NCBI GenBank assembly: GCA_902631295.1
Contig: CACOXV010000014.1
Span: 1 to 46,145 of the forward strand
Reading direction: 5' to 3'
DNA length: 46,145 bases
Source of the DNA: Paracoccaceae bacterium
GTDB lineage: Bacteria > Pseudomonadota > Alphaproteobacteria > Rhodobacterales > Rhodobacteraceae
Positions 18,186-24,400 of this stretch are shown one piece after another. Numbering within the stretch: the first letter of the stretch is position 1; every line of letters begins with the position of its first letter. The position numbers and the translations under genes were made by a program. The notes beneath the pieces were generated by a model. It ran no database searches and had not been told where the DNA came from. It saw only the letters and a program-made list of their open reading frames with translations.

Positions 18186-18632
18186 ATGAAGACAAAAATA
18201 CCGCCACCTATTCTAGCGTTAGTGATGATAGTTTTAATTTATCTCTCTTCTTTATTTGTTGAGTCAATCACATTTAATTATCAAGGCTCATTGAGTGTTT
18301 TGTTTATTATTTTGGGTGCAGCATGCGCCTTACCTTCTTTTAAATTGTTTGCGAAATTTAAAACAACTATTACCCCTTTAAAGCCTTCCGATGCTACTGC
18401 GCTAGTAACTGAAGGTATGTATCGGTATTCAAGAAACCCAATGTATCTAGGGTTGCTACTATGGACTATCGCTTCAACAATTTGGTTTGGAACTTGGTTA
18501 GGTATAATTATGAATATTGTATTTATTTTTCTTATAAATTTTTTACAAATCATCCCTGAAGAGGAAGCACTTCTGGAAATTTTTGGTGAGGAATATGAAG
18601 AGTACAAAAAGAATGTAAGAAGGTGGATTTGA
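18186..18632 (+). CDS. ICMT/PEMT-type membrane methyltransferase
   Basis: Integral-membrane methyltransferase family protein (isoprenylcysteine carboxyl methyltransferase or phospholipid methyltransferase-like); the bacterial substrate is unknown. It has 148 residues with hydrophobic segments near 7-25, 35-52 and 92-125. The family signature is present as GMYRYSRNPMYLG, followed by the C-terminal IPEEEALLEIFGEEYEEYKKNVRRW, where the Glu and Arg residues line the SAM pocket in this fold. I start at the ATG at 18186, preceded by AAAAGGA at 8 nt; the frame extends 22 codons upstream without a ribosome-binding site. It is the first gene of the second tRNA-Gly segment, 43 nt before the amidotransferase gene. 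Confidence 0.8.
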   Translation: MKTKIPPPILALVMIVLIYLSSLFVESITFNYQGSLSVLFIILGAACALPSFKLFAKFKTTITPLKPSDATALVTEGMYRYSRNPMYLGLLLWTIASTIWFGTWLGIIMNIVFIFLINFLQIIPEEEALLEIFGEEYEEYKKNVRRWI

Positions 18633-18675
18633 ATCGAACGGAGTTTTTGACTGTCCTTCATCAAGAAAGAAATTT

Positions 18676-19404
18676 ATGAGACGTATAAAGCTTGGCATTT
18701 TGCAAACCAACCACGACAAGAGCGTCGAGATAGGGGATGCATACCCTGATGACGCACACCGTTTTCGGGACCTTTTTGATGCGCAGGATGAGCGCTTTGA
18801 ATATCGCGTTTACATGACAATTGGAGGACACGTTCCGCAGGACATTGATGCGCATGACGCTTTCGTGATCACTGGTAGTCCACTAAGTGTGCTAGATGAT
18901 CATATCTTTACTAAAGATCTCTTTGATTTCATAAAGCGATGCGATATGGCCAAGAAACCTCTTTTAGGGGTCTGTTTTGGCCACCAGGCTATTGCGTATG
19001 CATTAGGTGGGAAAGTCGAAAGATTTTCTTCTGGGTTCAATGTTGGCATCGAAGAAACTCGTTTTCATGACCATACTGAATGGATGACGCCAAAGTGGAA
19101 AACCCTCCCGATGTATGTCTTCCACGAGGACCATGTTACACAATTGCCACCGGGGTGTAGACTTTTGGGCTCAACTAAAACCTGTAAGATTGCAAGCTTT
19201 GCGAAGGAAGATCATATTTTTTCAACCCAATCCCACCCTGAATTTTCATACGAGTTTATGTCGTGTGTATTGCGGTTTGCTGAAAGTGAAATGCCCAAAA
19301 ATGTTGTTGAAGGTGCTTGGAGCAGTATGAAAAAAGATCAGCATGGTCACGTCTTCGGCACCTGGTGTGCCAACTTTTTCAAGAAGGGTCTTCGTAATGC
19401 ATGA
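18676..19404 (+). CDS. Class I glutamine amidotransferase (GMP synthase-like)
   Basis: A stand-alone glutaminase domain of 242 residues that would release ammonia from glutamine or a gamma-glutamyl compound. The triad is visible: nucleophile Cys100 in LLGVCFGHQA, His187 and Glu189 in QSHPEF. An oxyanion-side ITGSP motif lies at about residues 65-69. Size and motifs match the type-1 glutamine amidotransferases related to GuaA's N-terminal half and to gamma-glutamyl-polyamine hydrolysing enzymes, but no synthetase partner is nearby, so the substrate is open. The stop overlaps the ATG of the P450 remnant by 8 nt (ATGCATGA), which points to a former operon of amidotransferase plus P450. Confidence 0.85.
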   Translation: MRRIKLGILQTNHDKSVEIGDAYPDDAHRFRDLFDAQDERFEYRVYMTIGGHVPQDIDAHDAFVITGSPLSVLDDHIFTKDLFDFIKRCDMAKKPLLGVCFGHQAIAYALGGKVERFSSGFNVGIEETRFHDHTEWMTPKWKTLPMYVFHEDHVTQLPPGCRLLGSTKTCKIASFAKEDHIFSTQSHPEFSYEFMSCVLRFAESEMPKNVVEGAWSSMKKDQHGHVFGTWCANFFKKGLRNA

Positions 19405-19840
19405 CAACAGGTATTTAAATCTCTCTGACCATGATAGTTTTGCTAGTGGTGTACCGCATGAGACCTTTACCCAGATGCGCAAAGAAGATCCTGTAGCACG
19501 GACAGATGGTTGTACTGAAACTAAAGGGTCTTGGAACTTGACAAGACACGCTAATATTTTAATGGCTAACCGCGATAATGCCATTTTCAGTTGGCCCAAG
19601 GTTTCCGCATTGAAGATCAGAGTTATAAAGAGTACATGTCTCGGCGTTCTTTTCACGAAACTGATGCGCCGGAGCATACAGATATTCGACGTTTCGTTAA
19701 TCCTAACTTTACCAAACCAGTTGTTGCAAAGTTTGACACTCTCATTCGCGAACTGACAGTTAGTATCATTAAAAAAGCATTATAAAAATCGGAGTTCGAT
19801 GCTGTGGATATGATCGCCAAGCAGTTGCCAAGGTAAACGT
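19397..19840 (+). pseudogene. Broken cytochrome P450, N-terminal third only
   Basis: The first frame from the ATG at 19397 reads like the start of a soluble bacterial P450: ASGVPHETFTQMRKEDPVA, then GSWNLTRHANILMANRD and AIFSW. Near 19590 the reading frame shifts and P450-like sequence continues as GFRIEDQ, ETDAPEHTDIRRFVNPNF and FDTLIRELT. An in-frame TAA interrupts it at 19783-19785, after which the same frame goes on with EFDAVDMIAKQLP. It is then cut off where att copy 3 begins: the TTGCCA encoding the last Leu-Pro is the first six bases of the repeat. The whole haem-binding half (about 270 residues with the Cys ligand) is missing. So it carries at least one frameshift, one stop and a truncation. 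Confidence 0.75.
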
Positions 19841-19869
19841 CGTGATTTCGAATTTCATCGCCCGCTCCG
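19825..19869 (+). repeat. att-type direct repeat, copy 3 (decayed tRNA-Gly 3' fragment)
   Basis: 41 of 45 nt match the tRNA-Gly 3' end; the four changes are scattered, one being the last base of CCA (now CCG). It lies immediately after the truncated P450 and bounds a second segment of about 1.9 kb (17960-19869). The divergence suggests it is the oldest of the three copies. Confidence 0.75.
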
Positions 19870-20110
19870 TAACCACCGAAAAGTTAAAATTTCCTCAAAG
19901 ATACTAACATATTTAACTTCTTGACTTAGTCCCTGGATACTTCCTGAGAAATTTCAAAAAAAACCAAATGCTCTCTCGTTTAGCAAATTTGGAAGTGTTA
20001 CTCATTCACAAAGTGCATGAATATTAAAAAAAGGCGTCTTAATGCTTCCTGAGTGAAATTTATACTTCCTAGTTATCCAGTTATTTTGCTCTAATGTGAA
20101 TAGTCTTTAG
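19870..20110. other. Intergenic region after att copy 3
   Basis: AT-rich and without an open frame that looks coding. It contains CTTCCTGAG at 19940 and 20045 and CTTCCTAG at 20064, each followed by A/T-rich sequence. No integrase remnant could be read in it on either strand. Confidence 0.4.
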
Positions 20111-20557
20111 TTACCTTTGGTAAATTATAAATGGAGTTAATGACGCAACTTGATCGTACAATCTCCGTGCTTTTTGATTAAAGTCTTGTGTCATCCAATA
20201 CACAGAAGGAGTTCCATTTGAATCAGCTGCTTTGTATACTGCTTGAATTAAAGCTGTCGCAATGCCTTTTTGTCGCATTTTTTTAAGCGTGAATAAATCT
20301 TGCAAGTAACACACATCTGTAGTTTCCCAGTTATCAGCATGAAAAATGTAATGAACGAGGCCATGAAGAGTTTCGCCACTATGGGCAACTAAACAATTTT
20401 GACTTGTATTATTGCTATCGATCAAACTGGAGAATGTTTTGGAATATGTTTCGAGGGGTAGTTTTGTGTCATAAAAGTAAAGGTATTCTCCCCATATGTA
20501 CTGCCATTGCTCTCTGTCGCGCTTTTCTAATGGTCGAATATCAAAGCCTTTCTTCAT
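20111..20557 (-). CDS. GNAT-family N-acetyltransferase
   Basis: A 148-residue GCN5-related acetyltransferase that would transfer an acetyl group from acetyl-CoA to an amine; the substrate is unknown. The N-terminus FDIRPLEKRDREQW is typical of the fold. A central HGLVHYIFHAD strand pair leads to CYLQDLFTLKKMRQKGIATALI, where RQKGIATAL is the acetyl-CoA pyrophosphate-binding motif A (Q/RxxGxG/A), and WMTQDFNQKARRLYDQVA forms motif B. ATG start; no strong ribosome-binding site. It stands alone between the tRNA-Gly segments and the gap before the LysR gene, and could belong to either the island or the backbone. Confidence 0.85.
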   Translation of the reverse strand: MKKGFDIRPLEKRDREQWQYIWGEYLYFYDTKLPLETYSKTFSSLIDSNNTSQNCLVAHSGETLHGLVHYIFHADNWETTDVCYLQDLFTLKKMRQKGIATALIQAVYKAADSNGTPSVYWMTQDFNQKARRLYDQVASLTPFIIYQR

Positions 20558-21215
20558 TTTTTGTCCGTTCCCCTAAATCGCATGATGCGTTGCTAAAGTG
20601 CTAGTTACCAAACATTCCCGAAGTCTTTTTGAACCTCTTCATTAAGTGCACTTCTTTTTTTGCTATTGTATATTTAACAACATGACCCAGACACATCTAA
20701 CTGTTTAATTAAATTCCATACTATTTAAATCTGGCTCCATTAAAACTTTATTAAAGATAATCTCTTCTAGACACTCTTCCAGAAATGCCGACACGGGCAC
20801 CGTAGCGTTTTGGCGACACTTATTGTTGTATCTCTGAATAGAAATGGCATGCCTCTTTGTCTCTATTATTTCGAAATTAATATTTGAATATGAACAGTGG
20901 GCCGTAACTTTATCACCTTACAACCTAAAAGTTTATGTAAACAAGTCAGCAAGTTGTCCTTCAATAAGCTCTTGTGCGGTTTTATTGTTAGCCAACCTTT
21001 CTCTTTTGTAGGATACGCAGTAACCTCCAAGTGTTCTTGCTTGCTGAGTTTTAACCAACACAAGTAAATCAGCGTGTACAAATAATTAAAAGGCGTCGCA
21101 ATCATTTATCTCAATAAAGTTTTCCCCAACTTTAAGAAAACTAAAACTCATCAAAACTATTTGGGTCGGTTTCATGATTGCGAATTGCCTTTTAGAAAAT
21201 TAAAGACCTAAAAAT
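20558..21215. other. Long region without a clear gene
   Basis: About 650 bp between the acetyltransferase and LysR genes. The only notable open frame is 79 codons on the minus strand (20866-21105), with no ribosome-binding site and no family resemblance, so I do not call it. The length and lack of structure fit a decayed region next to the island. Confidence 0.4.
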
Positions 21216-22094
21216 TTAATATAACAAATCCATAAACTGATCAACAGCGGCTCTTCTATGATTTTTTTGACAAATTACGGACGTTTCAATTGCAAAATTA
21301 TCTCCCTGTAACGGTCGCGCAATTAAGTCTTCATTCTTTATGAAACTAGTAATACTCTCTGGATAAACGGTTAGCCCTAAACCAGCTGAAACTAGGCCCA
21401 GTATTGCTAAAGTACTCGTAGCCTCTAAACTAACTGCTAAATTTACACCATGTTTTTCAAACATATCTTCTAACCGCCACCGAAAAATATTCCATTCAAC
21501 TAAGTCTCCAAGTATTAACCGCTCGTTAGATAATGATTTTGGCGGGATTTCCTTAAGGGTTTGGAAATTGTGATCTTTTGCACATACGACGACCAATCTT
21601 TCCTTAGCAGCATTTACTTCAACAAAGTTTTTATTTTTAATTGGGCCAATGATATAGCCCACATCAATTTCTTCATTTTCTAGAGCTGCTAGCTGGTTTT
21701 GGGAATTTAGATAGCTTAATTTTACCACGGTTTCAGGATATTTTTTTTGAAAATTTGCAATATGCTTTGGAGCTATTTCCATAGCAGCAAAAGCCATGTA
21801 ACCAACCCTGAGGTTGCTGGAATTAAAAGAACTGAGCAATTTTGCGTCAATGACACTTTTGGTATAATCCTGAACAATTTTTCTAGTTTGATCATAAAAC
21901 CTATTGCCAGAACTTGTAAGTAAAATTTGTCCTTTGCCTCTCACAAATAGCTTGAAACCGATAGCTTCCTCTAATTTAATAATTCTGCGGGAAAGAGTAG
22001 TCTGATCAATATTGAGGTTGGCAGCCGCTCTTCCGTAGCTAAGGCATTCGGCAAGCATATGAAACGATTTTAAACTTTCGAATTCACGGGACAT
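21216..22094 (-). CDS. LysR-family transcriptional regulator
   Basis: A 292-residue LTTR. The N-terminal winged helix-turn-helix covers about residues 5-62 (FHMLAECLSYGRAAANLN, then DQTTLSRRIIKLEEAIGFKLF), joined by a linker helix to a periplasmic-binding-fold effector domain (about 90-290). It is divergent from the amidohydrolase/molybdenum-hydroxylase operon across a 163-bp gap containing a T-N11-A palindrome, the classic arrangement for a LysR protein controlling the neighbouring catabolic operon in response to a pathway compound. ATG start chosen; no competing start nearby. Confidence 0.92.
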   Translation of the reverse strand: MSREFESLKSFHMLAECLSYGRAAANLNIDQTTLSRRIIKLEEAIGFKLFVRGKGQILLTSSGNRFYDQTRKIVQDYTKSVIDAKLLSSFNSSNLRVGYMAFAAMEIAPKHIANFQKKYPETVVKLSYLNSQNQLAALENEEIDVGYIIGPIKNKNFVEVNAAKERLVVVCAKDHNFQTLKEIPPKSLSNERLILGDLVEWNIFRWRLEDMFEKHGVNLAVSLEATSTLAILGLVSAGLGLTVYPESITSFIKNEDLIARPLQGDNFAIETSVICQKNHRRAAVDQFMDLLY

Positions 22095-22160
22095 AAACGT
22101 ACTCCTAGAACTTAGCAGATATCAACAATTACACAGAAGTTTTTGGAAGTAAAACATCAA

Positions 22161-22173
22161 TGCAAATTTTGCA
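22161..22173. promoter_or_regulatory. LysR-type operator (T-N11-A palindrome)
   Basis: TGCAAATTTTGCA is a perfect 6-1-6 inverted repeat and fits the LTTR consensus T-N11-A exactly. It lies midway between the divergent LysR gene (start 22094) and the amidohydrolase gene (start 22258), as expected for autoregulation plus operon activation. Confidence 0.6.
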
Positions 22174-22243
22174 GTTAAATATGTAAAGTATTCATTGGAA
22201 ATAGAAAAATAATCTACTACGATATTTTGAATAGGTTTTTTAC

Positions 22244-22250
22244 AAGGAGG
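22244..22250 (+). promoter_or_regulatory. Strong Shine-Dalgarno deciding a TTG start
   Basis: AAGGAGG lies 7 nt before the TTG at 22258-22260. No ATG or GTG sits at a suitable distance, so the first gene of the catabolic operon starts at TTG. Confidence 0.8.
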
Positions 22251-22257
22251 ATATATT

Positions 22258-22992
22258 TTGTCGAACAACAAAACTGATCTTGATCTAAAAGAATTAGATA
22301 AACTCTTGGAGCAGGCATTTGAAGCTGCTAGTAATCTTTACAAAGAGCGGGGTTTTCAGCGGCGAATTGGGTTTGGCAAGAAGCCTGCTTTGGTAAGCGT
22401 AGATTTGGCAAATGCCTGGACACGACCCGGCAACCCCTTTACTTGCGATCAACAAAAAATGGATGAGGAAATAATGCCTGCCATGCAGCAGCTATTGAAA
22501 TGCTTTAGAGCACAGAACTTTCCAGTAGTTCACGTAACAACTGCATACGAGGTAACCAATAGAGGCGCAGATTTCACCGATATGGGTTTGTGGCACTGTA
22601 AAATACCCGTTGAGGCGGTAAATCTGAAAGATAAAGAGCTCTGGGCGATAGACAGTAGAATAGCCCCAATAGACGGGGAGTACACGCTTCTTAAAAAGCG
22701 AGCTTCGGCTTTTCATGGTACTGAGCTTGCAGGAATACTAAGGTCAAACGGGGTAGACACAATAGTAGTTACTGGGGTCACAGCGTGTGCCTGTGTACGA
22801 GAAACAATTTGTGATGGTTTGGCGGAGGGCTTTCGAACAATAGCAGCTAAGGAAGCAATTGGCGACAGAGTTCCCGGGGCAGTTGCATGGAACCTTTTCG
22901 ACATCGATGCTAAATTCGCTGATGTACTTTCTACATCGGATTGCATATCAGCAATTGATATGCTCAAGAATGATACCACCGCAGAGCAATAG
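22258..22992 (+). CDS. Isochorismatase-fold amidohydrolase (N-carbamoylsarcosine amidase/maleamate amidase-like)
   Basis: Cysteine hydrolase that cleaves a C-N bond. The 244 residues include the family triad: Asp49 in ALVSVDLANAW, Lys147/148 in LLKKRASAF, and Cys179 in TGVTACACVRET, which also carries the Thr-Ala cis-peptide before the nucleophile. An N-terminal helical extension (about 1-38) and the GFGKKPALVSVDLANAW lead resemble N-carbamoylsarcosine amidases and maleamate amidases (NicF type) more than short nicotinamidases. TTG start with AAGGAGG. It heads an operon that goes on with a molybdenum hydroxylase, a TAXI-TRAP transporter and a cyclase-family hydrolase. Its role may be hydrolysis of a carbamoyl or amide intermediate after ring opening; the exact substrate is inferred, not shown. 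Confidence 0.82.
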   Translation: MSNNKTDLDLKELDKLLEQAFEAASNLYKERGFQRRIGFGKKPALVSVDLANAWTRPGNPFTCDQQKMDEEIMPAMQQLLKCFRAQNFPVVHVTTAYEVTNRGADFTDMGLWHCKIPVEAVNLKDKELWAIDSRIAPIDGEYTLLKKRASAFHGTELAGILRSNGVDTIVVTGVTACACVRETICDGLAEGFRTIAAKEAIGDRVPGAVAWNLFDIDAKFADVLSTSDCISAIDMLKNDTTAEQ

Positions 22993-23034
22993 TGCAACTC
23001 GGATAAATGTTTACAGTGTAATTTTTAAAATGAC

Positions 23035-23913
23035 ATGAAACCTTACCCTTTCGCATATCATAGACCTACAAATCTGGCTGAAGCATTAAATAAGTTAGCG
23101 AAATTGCCAAATCCTAAGATTATTGCTGGGGGTCAAAGTCTTGTTCCTATGCTCAACTTCCGTGTTGCCCAAGTAGATAACCTCATCGATTTAAGTGAAA
23201 TCGACGAGATAAAAAGAATAGAAAATAAGTCTCAATATTTCTACGTTGGTTCCATGGTGAGTCAGAGAGAACTATCAGATGACCCCATATTAGAGAAATA
23301 TTTACCAATCTTCAAATTTGCTTTGTCTCATGTAGGTCACGCTCAAACCCGAAATCGCGGCACAATCGGAGGAAGCTTGTGTCATCTAGACCCATCGGCC
23401 GAGTTACCATTACTAGCTATCGCACTTGAGGCTGAACTGTACGTGAGCTCAAGTGAAGGTTCCAGAAAAATACCCGCTAACGAATTTGCCGAGTATATGC
23501 TAAGTCCATCAATAGAGGAAGATGAAATACTCACACATATTAAAATTCCGATAAAATCATGGAGTGGGTGGGGATTTACAGAATACTCAAGAAGACATGG
23601 TGACTTTGCAATAGTAGCAGCAGTATGCATGATTAAATGGAGTGAGAAAACTACTATTGAAGAAATAGTTCTTGCCGCGGGCGGCCTTTGCGAAGTTCCA
23701 TTCCGCCTCACAGAACTTGAAAGACAATTAATCGGCTGTCACATAGATCAGATAGATATCAACGAGGTAGTACCTGAGAAACTTGATTTTGACGCATTAG
23801 ACGATCCATTTGTACCGGCTTGGTACAGGAACCGTATTGCCAGCGAGGCAATCAAAACCGTTTTTTCTCAGTCATTGCGCAGGTCACAAAAAGCGAGTTC
23901 GGCAAATGGATAG
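23035..23913 (+). CDS. Molybdenum hydroxylase FAD-binding subunit (CoxM type)
   Basis: Medium subunit of a xanthine dehydrogenase-family enzyme; it passes electrons from the iron-sulfur subunit to FAD. The 292 residues include the FAD-binding motifs AGGQS (31-35) and RNRGTIGGS (107-114) and the CO dehydrogenase flavoprotein C-terminal domain (from about 175). It is followed by the 2Fe-2S and molybdopterin subunits in the usual M-S-L order. The stop overlaps the next start by 8 nt (ATGGATAG). No strong ribosome-binding site precedes the ATG at 23035, which suggests dependence on translation of the gene before it. Confidence 0.93.
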   Translation: MKPYPFAYHRPTNLAEALNKLAKLPNPKIIAGGQSLVPMLNFRVAQVDNLIDLSEIDEIKRIENKSQYFYVGSMVSQRELSDDPILEKYLPIFKFALSHVGHAQTRNRGTIGGSLCHLDPSAELPLLAIALEAELYVSSSEGSRKIPANEFAEYMLSPSIEEDEILTHIKIPIKSWSGWGFTEYSRRHGDFAIVAAVCMIKWSEKTTIEEIVLAAGGLCEVPFRLTELERQLIGCHIDQIDINEVVPEKLDFDALDDPFVPAWYRNRIASEAIKTVFSQSLRRSQKASSANG

Positions 23914-24400
23914 TTGCTCCACTAAAGTAATGTTTATGCTTAATGATCGTAAATTGAATGTGGAAATTGACCCTCGAATTACTTTACTTGAGTTTATTCG
24001 TAATCACGAAAACTTAACTGGGACCCATGCCGGATGTGAACATGGCGTTTGTGGAGCATGTACCGTTTTGGTGGACGGTAAAGCAGTGAGAAGCTGTTTA
24101 TTGTTTGCTGTTCAGCTAAATGGTCAAAATGTGGAAACCGTGGAAAGCCTTGCTGAAAATAACACGCTATCTGACTTACAGAGGAATTTCTGGGAATATC
24201 ACGGCCTTCAGTGTGGCTTTTGCACTGCAGGGATCCTTATGAGTCTAACAGAATTTTTTAGAGGGCGTTCCGAATGCACTGAGACAGAAATTCGAGAATT
24301 ACTTTCTGGCCATTTGTGCAGGTGTACAGGTTATACTAATATAATTAGAGCGACAATTGCTCATGCAAGAGATCAGGGAATTTTCTGTGACGATAGCTGA
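23906..24400 (+). CDS. Molybdenum hydroxylase 2Fe-2S subunit (CoxS type)
   Basis: Small subunit with two [2Fe-2S] clusters that carries electrons from the molybdenum centre to FAD. The 164-residue length is standard. The plant-ferredoxin-like cluster is bound by Cys44, Cys49, Cys52 and Cys64 (CEHGVCGACTV...SC). The second, in the all-helical domain, is bound by Cys103, Cys106, Cys138 and Cys140 (QCGFCTAG and CRCTGY). I start at the ATG at 23906, overlapping the FAD-subunit stop by 8 nt; the frame runs 32 codons further back, but only inside that gene. It overlaps the large-subunit gene at its 3' end. Confidence 0.95.
   Translation: MDSCSTKVMFMLNDRKLNVEIDPRITLLEFIRNHENLTGTHAGCEHGVCGACTVLVDGKAVRSCLLFAVQLNGQNVETVESLAENNTLSDLQRNFWEYHGLQCGFCTAGILMSLTEFFRGRSECTETEIRELLSGHLCRCTGYTNIIRATIAHARDQGIFCDDS

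Noticed and set aside
20866-21105. 79-codon minus-strand frame between the acetyltransferase and LysR genes
   Set aside because: No ribosome-binding site, no recognisable domain, and it lies in a region that looks decayed.
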